A model generated the notes under the pieces. The model searched no databases. It saw only the letters and a list, made by a program, of their open reading frames with translations, and was not told the DNA's origin. A stretch of 64,000 nt of DNA from Mauremys mutica (Eukaryota; Chordata; Testudines; Geoemydidae): NCBI RefSeq assembly GCF_020497125.1, contig NC_059072.1, positions 55,648,697-55,712,696 on the forward strand. Reading direction: 5' to 3'. Position numbers and translations under genes: made by a program. Below are positions 1 through 10,461 of the stretch, piece after piece; within the stretch, counting starts at the first letter, position 1; each line of letters opens with the position of its first letter.

Positions 1-274
1 CTTCCAGATGATTTCAGAGCTGAATCAGCTAGTGTCTGGACAGGTATTCTGTTAATTTCATAAAGGAAAATGCCTCTTAGCTGGCAGAGCCAAAGGGTTA
101 AATGACTCTGGGATCAAACGCTGCAGCATTTCTGGTCCCTGTCCCTGCAGCCCGCGGGCGACAGAGTCCCCAATAAATCTGACCTAGTTCCTGCTGCAGT
201 AGGCGGCTCCCTGGCATGCCGGGGCTGCTGCGAGCGGCTCGCCGGCGGCCGGGCCGGGGTGGCCGGACACTCAC

Positions 275-660
275 CGGGTGGAGGTGCCCTTCCTCACATC
301 GCACATCATGCACTTGAAGGCCTCGGCGCTGTTCCGGAAGGTGCACACGCTGCAGTCCCAGTAGCCCTCGTCCGAGGAGGGTTTCGGCTGCCGCTTCGGC
401 CTGCAACACACACAACGAGGGGAGGGACAAAACAGGCAGGGCGGTGGGTCAGGCCCGGCTCTCAGCCCGGCCCGACCGCCCCCGCTGCAGCCCGGCTCCC
501 GCGGCCGCCATGGCCGCTGCACGGCGGAGCCGGCTCGCCGCCGCTGCTCCCGGCGCAGGGTCGGGCCCGGCCAGGAGGCGCCGCTAATCCAGGGCGCGGG
601 CGCTGCCGGCGCCAGGCCCCCGCGCCGCCCTTACCTGGTCGGGCTCTTCTTGTCTCCCAT
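275..660 (-). CDS. YAF2: YAF2 (YY1-associated factor 2), first two coding exons, partial gene
   Basis: Exon 1 coding is 635-660 (ATG at 660, then GDKKSPT and two bases of an Arg codon), with a GTAAG donor at 634. Exon 2 is 275-400, after a CAG acceptor at 401-403 and before a GTGAG donor at 274. Phases agree (26 + 126 nt; 50 codons plus two bases). The peptide carries a RanBP2-type zinc finger with Cys at about 25, 28, 39 and 42 (CSVC...CMMC), preceded by a basic PKRQPKP stretch. [11 protein letters not shown] and CMMC match YAF2 rather than its paralogue RYBP, as I recall them (RYBP has QAKPAADEGFW and CSIC). YAF2 bridges YY1 and RING1/Polycomb (PRC1.6-type) complexes in the nucleus, and the finger binds ubiquitin/YY1. 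Intron 1 is only 234 bp. The C-terminal RYBP/YAF2 domain lies beyond the left edge. The gene starts inside a CpG island. Confidence 0.95.
503..519. promoter_or_regulatory. Palindromic YY1-like motif in YAF2 intron 1
   Basis: GCGGCCGCCATGGCCGC contains GCCGCCATGG, a close match to the YY1 consensus (core GCCAT / ATGGC), and the core is nearly palindromic. It lies between YAF2 exons 1 and 2. YY1 sites near promoters of CpG-island genes are common, so autoregulation by the YY1 partner is speculative. Confidence 0.35.
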
Positions 661-1190
661 GCCGGCTGCAGACGCGACCCCGGCCCGGCCCTTTGTGTGT
701 TTGTAAATAAGGAGGAGCGCGGGGGGCCCTGGCTCGAGCGGGGAGGAGGAGCCGCCGCCGCCGCAACCTCCAGCTGTCGGGGAAACTCCGGCTCCCGCTG
801 CCGCTGCCGCCCCCTCCTCCCTCACGTGTCCCCCCGCCGCCAACCAGCGGCCGCCCGCAGCCCTCCGAGCCCCAGGCCGCGCGAGGCGGCAGGTTCGCAT
901 CTGCCGGCGGCGCCGGAGGGGCGCGGGGACGCGGCTGCGGTGAGCGGGCGGCGGCCAGGGCAGGCGGGCGGAGAGCTGAGGCCACTAGGGCAGCCCGGGT
1001 CCCTCACCCCACACGGCCCCAGCAGTCGGGGTCGCCCTTTCACGGCCAGCGCCCGGGGGGCAGGTGGCAGGAGATGGGAACTCGTGCGTGTGCTGGGCCA
1101 GCAAACCCCCCCCCCCATGTGTGGGTTGGGGGTCCCCGCCGCGCTGGGAGTGACGGGGTGGGGGGGTCCCCCGGGCCATTGTGTTGTCTC

Positions 1191-1719
1191 CTGCGCCTGT
1201 AACAGCTTGCCTAACAGCACATGGCAAGCAAGCTGCCAGGCGGGCCGAGAGACGGATCCCCTCTCCAGCGCTGACATATGTATTTCATATAGGCCATGCG
1301 TGTTTTGATGTATTACAGATGTAGAGTGCATGGGCTGAAATACATGACAGAACCATTTTCCTATTACATGTAAATGAATGTCATCTCACCTAGGATGATA
1401 TGTAAATTACACACAATGCAAGATAGCACCCAATCCTCATAAAGCCAGGACTGATCCAGAAAACCTCTACCTTTCATCTCTTCAAACTACACCTCTTCCT
1501 GTGAGCCAGAGACCTAGCCTCATTTATCAGCTCCAGACTGGATAATCATAATTCCCTGAATATAAATATGAACAATACTAAGGTTGCAAGTAGTACAGAA
1601 TAAGACAGCCCACTTTCTCCACAGTTTAGGCCACATCAACACTGGCTCTTGGTCCATTTTCACTGCCAGTTCAACGCCTTGGGCATGCTCTTCACAGCCA
1701 TTAATGGATCTGGTCCTAA
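1191..1719. other. AT-rich spacer next to the CpG island
   Basis: No gene, splice-supported exon or recognisable repeat was seen. CpG content drops abruptly after about 1190. Confidence 0.5.
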
Positions 1720-1842
1720 TAGGGTTGCCAGTCCTCCAGGATTGTTCTGGAGTCTCCAGGAATTAAAGATAAATTTTTAATTAAAGATTATGTCATGTGA
1801 TGAAACCTCCAGGAATATGTCCAACCAAACTTGTGAACCCTA
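1720..1842. mobile_element. Small MITE with TAGGGTT...AACCCTA ends and 8-bp TSD
   Basis: The element begins TAGGGTTGCC and ends GTGAACCCTA. The same 8 bp, GGTCCTAA, flank it at 1712-1719 and 1843-1850. The 8-bp TSD fits hAT-type transposition. Internal CTCCAGGA / TCTCCAGGAAT repeats are typical of an abundant short turtle repeat that I recognise from memory. Confidence 0.85.
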
Positions 1843-1850
1843 GGTCCTAA

Positions 1851-3278
1851 GTACATGAGACTACATTTCCCATCTATGAACTACCAATATAGCTGCATTC
1901 CACTGGAACAATGCTGATCAAAGCTCAGGACAAAACACTATGAGAGCCAGAGTTAAGGAGTTATCCATTAAGGAGATCTGGCTGTGGAACAAAATTCCAG
2001 AAGAGAGTAATCTAAACTAGAATCTAACCACTTTAGATCATGCTGTAAGACCTCCCCTCTTTGATAAAACTTTCGTATTATCACAGAGTAACATTTACCA
2101 CAATAATTAGACCCCCTTGCCCAAGAAAAAAAAATGTATCCCAGGCACTGCTGCCTATAACCAGGGTCTGAAGAGCAGAAGACTCCATGAAGTTCCATTA
2201 GGTACCTTGCTATGCCAAACACTGGTACTAGTGTGACAGATGCAGGTACAAACTCATAAGATAATAGATCTTATCCAGCATTAGATACAAGGATACAAAT
2301 AATATTAATATTTGTACTTATAGATTCTTAAGTACAAATAAAATGTGACTAACATGGTATGCTCTAACAACATTCAACAAAACACTAAGAATGTTCTTCC
2401 TTGGCCTGAAAGTTGCCAAAAAGACTTTTAGCTAGGAATAGTGGGGTGTAATAAAGAAAAGGAAAATGTAGGCTGAAAATCGAGACGGACCTACTAATAG
2501 TGAGCTATATTATACTAAAAGGTTGTCTCCTCATTTCTTGGGGCATTCAGCATTTACCTAAACGCACCACAGCCCCTCTTTCTGGACCTTGCCAGCTATG
2601 GCTGTAGCAGACTACTTGTTACAATATGAAGAATGAATATTGTTTTCTGTCTGATGATCACTGCCCTCCATGCTCCTTACCATGTTTCCCTCTCCCCATC
2701 CTCACTTCTCCCTTTCCCTCAATGTCTACTTCTTCCTTTTCCCTGCCGCTCCCAGAGCCTGGTCTACAACAGGGATGGAACCCAGAGATGCACTGCTAAG
2801 CTGGACACTTGGATACTGTGAAGAAATCTTTAGGTTGGAAATGATGGTAGAACCTGTCTCCTGGTGCCCTTTTATTTATAACAGTCTCTACTGTATACGT
2901 AACTTTTTTTCCCCTTTGAGAAAGCAACTATTTTGAAATAACCCCTTTTTTCTTGACCTTTTCTCTGACATTATGAATTTTCCCATAGAAATGAAAAGAA
3001 ACAAAATAAAACTTGGACCACTGCCTATGAAACACTAGGATAAGCTGCTTTTTTACTATGTTGCAACCTAAGAATAGCAGCTTTTCTCTTTCCTCTAAGG
3101 GACAATTTCCTGGGGAGTATCATTTCTGATCATCAGGGAGAGCAACAACTGCTAATCCCCAACTATCATTCCTAACTGCCCACTAATCTTTCAGATTCCA
3201 CCATTCTGACCCTGCTCAAGATGCGTTAAATTTACCCACATGCAGAGGGCTAGCAGAAGACCTGTTCACCACTTAAGT
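1851..3278. other. Unannotated spacer
   Basis: AT-rich sequence with no supported gene. Short open frames (for example 2633-2936) lack family similarity or splice context. Confidence 0.45.
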
Positions 3279-3620
3279 CATAAGAACAGCGATACTGGGT
3301 CAGACTAAAGGTCCATCTAGCCCAGTATCCTGTCTACCGACAGTGGCCTTTGCCAGGTGCCCCAGAGGTAGTGAACCTAACAGGTAATGATCAAGTGATC
3401 TCTCTCCTGCCATCCACCTCCACCCTCTGACAAACAGAGGCTAGGGACACCATTCCTTACCCATCCTGGCTTAACCTCCGTGAATTTATCCAGTTCCCTT
3501 TCAAACCCTGTTATAGTCCTAGCCTTCACAACCTCCTCAGGCCAGGAGTTCCACTAGTTGACTGTGCGCTGTGTGAAGAAGAACTTCCTTTTATTTGTCT
3601 TAAACCTGCTGCCTATTTAA
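3279..3620 (-). mobile_element. CR1 LINE 3' fragment (antisense)
   Basis: It begins CATAAGAACAGCGATACTGGGTC and continues through the well-known 'tccatctagcccagtatcctgtct', 'gacagtggcc' and 'gttgactgtgcgctgtgtgaagaag' phrases of a CR1 3' region. It is truncated and lacks reverse transcriptase. A shorter relative is at 49440-49585. Confidence 0.85.
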
Positions 3621-3933
3621 GCCTTATTTTAAGCAGTTAAGTGAATTTCATCCTATTTGAATAACATTAGAGAGAGAAGAAATACTATTTTCTGCATACC
3701 TTGGTACACTTATAGAGGCACAGGAAACCACCAGTGACGTGCCTACCTTTGATGTAACCACATCTAAAATATTGTTGGTCTGTGACATAGGACAGAGTGA
3801 CTTTTGAAAGATGGATTCGTGCTCCAGGCAGTAGCGCTCAGCAGCATACCTCAACCTAGGAGGCAGGAAGGAGGAGAAACTTGCTCAGAGAGAGAAAGCT
3901 TCAGGTAAGTCCTGAATTTGGGACAGTAATACG

Positions 3934-5101
3934 TGTGACGGTTGGATTACAGAAACCCCCTTGGGGCTGCCAACTGATGTGCTGAGACTACCCCTGAGCC
4001 CACCTTTTTTGCCAGATTGGGGGTTTAGGGCCCTGCCTGCTCTGAGCCAGACCCGCTAGCCTGCTACAAACCCAGACCCAAGTTTCAACCATGTTTCCCA
4101 AAAGCTGCAGGCTTAACTGAAAATGGCTTAAGAAGTGTTTTTGTTTTAACACCCAGATGCCCAGCTTTTAATGGGGTCTGAACCACAAGTAAATCCATTG
4201 TACCCTGTATAAAGTGTTTGCCCTCTATATGCACAGCTGTTTGCCCTCCCCTCCCCCAGAGTATTAACATACTCTGGGTTAATTGATAAGTAAAAAGTGA
4301 TTTTATTAAATACAAAAAGTAGGATTTAAGTGGTTCCAAGTGATAACAGACAGAACAAAGTGAACTACCAAGCAAAATAAAATAAAACGTGCAAGCCTAT
4401 GGCCAATACAGTAGGAAGCAGAATACAGATAAAATCTCACCCTCAGAGCGGTTCCAATAAGCCTCTTTTACAGACTGGCCTTCTTCTAGTTTGAGTCCAG
4501 CAATCACTCACACCCCCGTACTTACTGTCCTTTGTCCCAGTTTCTTTCAGGTATCCTTTGGGGTGGAGAGGCTATCTATCTCTTGAGCCAGCTGAAGACA
4601 AAATGGAGGGGTTTAAATAGACTCTCTCTTGTGGGTGGACACTCCTCCCTCCCCCAGTGTAGAATCCCAGCTACAAGATGGAGTTTTGGCACCACATGAG
4701 CAAGTCACATGTCCATGCATGACTCAGAACTTACAGGTAGCAGCCATGGCTCACATGCTACCTTGAATGACCTCAAGTAGACTTCTTATGTGGATTGGAG
4801 CCTTCCAAGATCCATTGTCCATAAGGTGTTTCTTGATTGGGCACTTAACTCAAATTCCTTTCTAAAGAAGCTGCCCAAATGCCTTACTAAGGCTACTAAA
4901 AATCAAACCAGTACACAGCCAACATTCATAACTTCAAATACAAAAATGATACATGCATACAAATAGGATGAATAGATTCAGTAGACCATAACCTTTACAG
5001 AGATATGTTACATGCATATATAGCATAAAACATATTCCAGTTATGTCAAATATACATTCATAAGCATATTTCCCTAAAGCCTTATGGGGTGCAATGTCAC
5101 A
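3934..5101 (-). repeat. 3' LTR of the Gmr1-like element (complete, 1,168 bp)
   Basis: The LTR has TGTGAC...GTCACA inverted ends. Its part from about 4713 to 5101 aligns with 8732-9127 (for example 'gtccatgcatgactcagaac' at both places). The rest is absent from the other LTR. Confidence 0.8.
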
Positions 5102-6676
5102 CCCTTCTCCTGAACTTACTGCCAGAGACTTGGACACTGTCCATGGTGGAGGCAGTACATGTAAAATCCCTGTTTGTCTTGGTCACACTCCATATGGTTT
5201 AAAGGTATGGAAAGGATGTCATTCATAAGTGTTCTAGCAAGTTTTTGGGTTCCTTGTCCCCAGGTGCCTGAAAACAGGTTGGGGTGTAATGTTGCTAACA
5301 GAATGCAGACAGCAATATTTGTTAAAGTGTTGGCGTCCTGGCATTTAGCCACCAATGCCAGGAGGCAGTGTGCCTCAGTTTTCCCTTCTACACAGCAGTA
5401 TATGCCTGTTATGCTTTTGCTGCTATGCCAAGCTTCCAGCCTGTTTATAGGTATAAGCTGAAAGGTAACATGCTTGTGGGACTGTCTTGTCACCATCCCT
5501 AGCATGTACAACGGTTTTGTTTTTTTCACAAATCAGGTATGTTCCACATCTTTAAAGGGTTTACCACTAGTATTAACTCCTTTGTCTTGACATATAGATG
5601 AAGTTGCAAAAGACACAAGATTAACAACAAATCTATGGCAGACAGGCTCTGTTCACACAATTTGGCTTGTTTAGTGTCTATTACCTTTTTCACTTACTTT
5701 GTGTACCATGATAGGTGCCCTGATGCAGATTCTTCTGCCTCTTTGGAGAAGGCTTTTAATTCAGGCATATGTTTGAGGCTTTGGCAAGGAAAGGGTATAC
5801 TGCAACCATGCCTGCCCTCAGCCCCTCCCTCTGGAATTTCTCTGGGCTGGACCTCACACACTTGTGAAGTTTCCCTAAGGCAAAGTTTTTCTTCCTCCTG
5901 CCTTGAAGAGACAGTTTTATCTCTTACAAGTGTAGCAGGAACATCTTTCAGTGGAGTGCTTTGGATTGGTAAGACCCCTTTGGACACCCCACTGTCTGTT
6001 CCCAAAAGATTAGCTGTGGGGGCTCTCCCCTCCAGGAGATCTGACCCTCAGTTTTCCCTTAAACCCTGATCCACAGGAGATTTTTCACCCTCCTCCTGGG
6101 ATAGATCCTCCCTACAAAAGGTGGGTGGACTCTCCGACCACCCCCCACCTTTCATCTGGACTTCCCTCTCTGGACTCCCCTCTGGGTCAGACACTTCTGT
6201 GTCCCCCAAAAGGGAAGGTGACCCTGGTCCAGCTATGGACTCACAGCTACCAGCTATGACAGATCCTTCCCTGGCCAGCAAAATCCCCCCCACCCCTTTC
6301 CTCAGGCTGGGCTTGCTTCCAGCTACAGAGTCCTTGGGGTCTATTCTCACCGCAGCAGTTATCAGGATCCCAACTTCCATCTTTGGGACACGTGTCTGTG
6401 CACCCCAGAGCAGGCCCTGTCCCCTGCTGACCTGCAACTTCATGGCAGTCAGCAGCTGGGATGGCCTCCCTGCTACAAGGTGGAACATTCCCCTCCCGCT
6501 GGCAGATGATTATGGGACAGGAGCTGGCTTCCTCCAGCCCCTCCCTCTGGGACTTGCCTTGAGCCACAGGGCTACAGGAACTGGTTACAACTATTGCTGC
6601 CCCCAAAGCTGCATTCTTTACTGCCACAGAGAAGTTTAAGAGACACCCTCCTATTCCCCCAGCAGTCCATGTGACC

Positions 6677-8175
6677 TCACAACCTCCCCCCTGGGGTTTT
6701 AGCACAGGATTCCTTCTTGCTGCTAACAAACCCTGGGACAGTTCCTGCCACATCAAATAAATCATTCCCTAGTAGAAACAGTGCAAAATTGTGTGCCACT
6801 GTTGCAACAGTCAGCTTAGCCTGCAAATGACCAGTTTTCATGTGTACCTTAGCTAAAGATGCAAGAACTTTGTAACCTCCCACCAGTTCTAATTCTGCCA
6901 TTTTCCCTGGCAACAAATCCTTCTCCTGGATCAGGTCCCTCCTGACCACAGAAATTTCAGCACCTGTATCTCTTAATCCAATGAGTAATTTATCATTAAG
7001 TTTAACAGCATGCAGATACTCACTGCTTGGTTGGGTAGAAGCAACCTTTACAAATCCTGTGTGGAAAGAGGCTGCAGCCTGGCTCTGAGACACAGCAGCT
7101 TCATGTGTTGCCTGTTCCCTCTTAGCCAAGGACAATTATTCCTCAAGTGCTCAGTGGACTTACAATGATAGCACCTCTTGGGCTTCTCTGCTTGTACAGG
7201 AGATTTGGGATGAGTAACAGGGGAATGGGGAGGTAATGGCCCAGCCTCCTTTTTCCCAGGGGTAAAATGGTGATTTTGCTTTCCCCCAATCCTGTACCCC
7301 TCTGCCAGTGGTTTATGCTTAATTGCAGCTTGTGCTTGCTCATTAGAGTCTGCAACCCAGCTAATTCTCCCACTGCATTCACCTTTTTGTCCCACAAATA
7401 CTGTTTTACATTATTACTGCACATATTTAGGAATTGTTTCTGAGTAACCAAATTACACATTCCTTCAAAGCTTGTAATGCCTTTCCCCCTCACCCACTTA
7501 TCTACCAAATTTTTCATTTCATTTACATAAGCTACATTACTCAATTCATATCCCCTCTTAAAATTCCTGAATTTAACCCTGTAGGTTTCAGGTGTAATGT
7601 GAAACTATTTCAAAACCAGTTCCTTAAATTTACCATAATTTGAAGCATCATTAATAGGCATTTTATTGACTATGTCTAGCGCTCTGCCAGTTAATTTTGC
7701 TATCAATGTGGTCATCTTTTGATCTTCAGGGATAGCATAGAGGGTGCATAGTCTCTCAAAGGTGATGAAACATTCAGCAATATTGCTCAATTCATCATAC
7801 TGTGGACATAGTCGCTCCCATTTGTGAATTTTTGGGGAAGTGGAGTCAGCAGCTGGAGAGTTTTGTCTCTTCAACTCCGTAACAGCCAGTTCATGCTTCT
7901 GGACCTCAATTTGGGCCTGTATTTCTCTCTCTCTCTCTTAACTCCAGGGCTCTTTTATGGGCAGCCTCCTCCCTGGCTGTTTCTGCCTCCATAGCCCTTC
8001 TGTGTGCAGTTGCCTTTGCTTCTTTGAGTTTCAATTGAAACTCCTGGTCCTTTGCCTTCTCTTCTGCTTCCAGTCTAGCCAGCTCTAGTTTAGTAGCTGC
8101 TTCACTGGTAGTCATTATCCTGCTTTCTTGTGCTGGTCCACACCCCCTCTCCAGTTCACTGAAACTGGGATGCAC
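6677..8175 (-). pseudogene. gag-protease region of the Gmr1-like retrotransposon, frameshifted
   Basis: Reading leftwards: a charged coiled-coil-like segment rich in Glu/Ala/Arg (7906-8175); a capsid part with the phrase FERLCTLYAIPEDQK (7605-7874); a helical SCAN-like segment with YVNEMKNLVDKWV and QKQFLNMC (7143-7544); a CCHC zinc knuckle, CYHCKSTEHLRNNC, fitting C-x2-C-x4-H-x4-C (about 7130-7180); and an aspartic protease with the active-site phrase DTGAEISVV (6677-7135). Frames are broken between segments, and a stop follows the protease. Gag packages element RNA and the protease matures it. Emerson and Thomas derived the vertebrate SCAN domain from the capsid of Gmr1-like gypsy elements, and the domain order here fits. 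Intact translation in one frame is not possible as the sequence stands. Confidence 0.8.
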
Positions 8176-8194
8176 TCAGCTCACGGGCTTCTTA

Positions 8195-8479
8195 GGGCTG
8201 GTCTACACTAGGGGGGGTATCGATCTAAGATATGCAACTTCAGCTATGTGAATAGCATAGCTGAAGTCGAAGTATCTTAGATCGATTTACCTGGGGTCCT
8301 CACGGCACGGGATCGATGTCCGCGGCTCCTCGTGTCGACTCTGCTCGCTCCGGTGGAGTTCCGGAGTCGATGGGAGCACTTTCAGGGATCGATATATCGC
8401 GTCTAGATGAGATGTGATATATCGATCCCCGAAAAATCAATCGCTACCCGCCGATACGGCGGGTAGTCTGGACATACCC
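8195..8479. mobile_element. Harbinger-type MITE with TTA target duplication
   Basis: It begins GGGCTGGTCTACACTA and ends TAGTCTGGACATACCC, flanked by TTA (8192-8194 and 8480-8482). Both ends carry the GTCTAcAC / GTcTGgAC terminal motif of turtle Harbinger families. An internal hairpin pairs ATCGATCTAAGAT... with ...ATCTTAGATCGAT (about 8219-8287). It is 285 bp and non-coding. Confidence 0.88.
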
Positions 8480-8731
8480 TTAGTTAACAGAGACTTTCCC
8501 AGTGCCCAGTGTTCAGCCTTTCTGGGCAATTTGCAACCTGTGCAGTTCTAGCTTCTTCTGATCTTTACTCTTACTTATTTTGCTTACTTTTCTGTCCCTA
8601 CTTCCCTTACCCAAAATAAGCAAACAGAAAATAACAAACTAGTAACCAGTTTGTCTGTTCTCCAGCCACCACACCCAAAACTTACTTGAAATCACTACCA
8701 ATATCTCAAAGCAAGCAGCTGTGCCTATGTC

Positions 8732-9127
8732 CATGCATGACTCAGAACTTACAGGTAGCAGCCATGGTTCACATGCTACCTTGAATGACCTCAAGTAGAC
8801 TTCTTATGTGGATTGGAGCCTTCCAAGATCTATTGTCCGTTGTATGTGCCTTGCAAGTGTGGACGGTGAGTAAGTTGCAGCGCTGTAAACCCACCCCCAG
8901 CGCTGCAACTCTCCAGTGTAGCCAAGCCCTAAGGCTACTGAAAATCAAACCAGTACACAGCCAATATTCATAACTTCGAATACAAAAATGATACATGCAT
9001 ACAAATAGGATGAATAGATTCAGTAGATCATAACCTTTACAGAGATATGTAAATAAAACATATTCCAGTTGTCATATATACATTCATAGGCATATTTCCA
9101 TAAAGCCTTTTGGGGTGCAACATCACA
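8732..9127 (-). repeat. 5' LTR of the Gmr1-like element (partial, MITE inserted)
   Basis: It is homologous to 4713-5101 but carries the 91-bp Harbinger-type insertion at 8839-8929 in place of about 60 bp of LTR. The first roughly 780 bp of the LTR, on the internal side, is missing. Confidence 0.75.
8839..8929. mobile_element. Short Harbinger-type MITE in the 5' LTR
   Basis: The right end CCAGTGTAGCCAAGCCC is followed by TAA. Inside, GTTGCAGCGCTG pairs with CAGCGCTGCAAC around a GC-rich loop. Comparison with the other LTR shows this stretch is foreign. The left boundary is where the LTR alignment breaks and is approximate. Confidence 0.65.
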
Positions 9128-9289
9128 ATAGGACATTACAGAAATGTACAGCGAGGGAATATCTCTAGATTCTTAGGTGAACTTTATTCCCCTTTTCCCT
9201 GCAAAATGCAGCACCTAGGAGCACTTTGTCCACTCACAGGATTTTTTTCAAATGACATCCTTAACACCAAAGAATGGTCAAAACTGCAG

Positions 9290-10067
9290 CAGAAATCTGA
9301 GCGGGCTCCAGGCTTGCTGCGCTATGGCACCTGCACGGGTAATCCTGGAAAAAGGGCATGAAATGAGCTGTTCGGTTCAAGATGGCTGATAAAAGGCGGT
9401 AAATGGTTGTCTTCTGTAGCTTTCACAGAGTTGGGAAGCTCGTTAGAGCTGCAAGAGTGGGAAAGCAGAGTTTGCGGCAGAAACATGAGCAGAGTTTGCA
9501 GCGGAAGCTGTGCGGCTCTGTTCACGATGGCCAAAAAACAGCAGGGAATTGTTGCCTTCTGTAGCTTCCACAGGAGCCCAGGACAGACAACATGGAAAAA
9601 GCGGCTGAAGCTGTGCGGCTCTGTTCATGGTAGCTGAAAAAAGACGGGAAATGGTTAGATGAAAGAGTAGATAGAAAGATGAGAGCATGTGAGGTGGATT
9701 CATAGTACCAGGACACAGGCGGTGCACCGTGCTGCACCGTCTGTTGGTAGTATGGCGTCTGCCGTAGCTTTCACAGAGGGAGGAGCGAGTGACAGCACAC
9801 ACCCAGAAACACGCGCGAGAATGTTTTTGCCCCATCATGCACTGGGAGCTTAACCCACAATTCCAATGGGTGGCAGAGACTGCGGGAACTGTGGGATAGC
9901 TACCACAGTGCACCGCTCCGACATTCGATGCTAGCCTCGGTACTGTGGACGCACTCTGCCAGATTCACACGCTTTAGTAGGGACACACAACACCGAATGT
10001 ATAAAATTGCTTCTGAAAATTCGAATAAAATAAGTTTGAATTAATTTCATGCTGTAGACGTACCCTT
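9290..10067. mobile_element. Harbinger-derived fragment with right terminus
   Basis: It ends CATGCTGTAGACGTACCC, the terminal motif of Harbinger families, preceded by 'gtactgtggacgcactctgcc' and 'gtgggatagctaccacagtgcaccgct', also seen at the right end of the 25.6-29.5 kb Harbinger. Repeated GCAGAGTTTGCxGC and GCTGTGCGGCTCTGTTCA blocks lie inside. The left end was not found. Confidence 0.6.
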
Positions 10068-10274
10068 TGAAAGTGTTTCCCATCCCCCCACAAAGCAGGT
10101 GTCAATAACCACTGACTCCAGTGGATATTGTTATACTTTCCCTTTTCTTTAATTAAATCAAAATAAAATATAATATCAGATGTGGCAAACACAGCCACAC
10201 ACTAATACAGCCAATAAATAACACACACAATGGAGAGGGCTTTGATGATGGTCAGGATAGACAATTAGAAGCTC

Positions 10275-10448
10275 AAGTATCAGAGGGGTAGCCGTGTTAG
10301 TCTGGTTCTGTAGAAGCAGCAAAGAATCCTGTGGCACCTTATAGACTAACAGACGTTTTGCAGCATGAGCTTTCAGTATTCACCCACGAAAGCTCATGCT
10401 GCAAAACGTCTGTTAGTCTATAAGGTGCCACAGGATTCTTTGCTGCTT
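10275..10448. mobile_element. Foldback retro-insertion with 13-bp TSD
   Basis: CAATTAGAAGCTC flanks the insert exactly (10262-10274 and 10449-10461). The insert begins with the abundant turtle/amniote repeat phrase 'cagaggggtagccgtgttag', runs to GAGCTTTC, and then returns in reverse complement. A long, variable-length TSD suggests target-primed reverse transcription rather than a cut-and-paste transposon. The family is probably a SINE- or Penelope-type tail; this is from memory. Confidence 0.8.
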
Positions 10449-10449
10449 C
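10313..10449. repeat. Perfect 62-bp inverted repeat with 13-bp loop
   Basis: Arms 10313-10374 and 10388-10449 are exact reverse complements, starting GAAGCAGCAAAG and ending GAGCTTTC. The loop is AGTATTCACCCAC. It should form a strong hairpin in RNA or a cruciform in DNA. Confidence 0.95.
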
Positions 10450-10461
10450 AATTAGAAGCTC

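Larger units (their letters stand above)
180..1190. promoter_or_regulatory. CpG-island promoter of YAF2, probably bidirectional
   Basis: About 1 kb of dense CpG and GC-rich sequence surrounds YAF2 exon 1, in sharp contrast to the AT-rich flanks. It contains GCC/GCCGCC runs (about 750-765 and 800-815) and a CACGTG E-box at about 822-827. There is no TATA box at the expected spot. In human, PPHLN1 starts divergently from this promoter, so the right half (about 860-940, where GCTGCG is followed by the donor-like GTGAGCGG) may hold a non-coding PPHLN1 first exon on the + strand. That exon is inference only. Long open frames here on both strands reflect GC richness, not protein genes. Confidence 0.8.
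3934..9127 (-). mobile_element. Gmr1-like Ty3/gypsy LTR retrotransposon, internally deleted
   Basis: The outer ends are TGTGAC (3934) and ATCACA (9127), flanked by ATACG (3929-3933) and ATAGG (9128-9132), a 4/5 match to a 5-bp TSD. The left LTR is complete, TGTGAC...GTCACA at 3934-5101. The right LTR shares only its outer roughly 400 bp (from about 8732 to 9127) with the left copy. Between them, on the minus strand, are gag pieces (capsid with SCAN-like part, CCHC knuckle) and an aspartic protease. No reverse transcriptase, RNase H or integrase was seen, so the copy is non-autonomous or deleted. Two Harbinger MITEs (8195-8479 and 8839-8929) inserted later. Confidence 0.85.

Noticed and set aside
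259..1308. Long open frames on both strands in the CpG island
   Set aside because: They overlap YAF2 exons in the wrong strand or frame, show only compositional Pro/Ala/Gly/Arg bias and have no domain.
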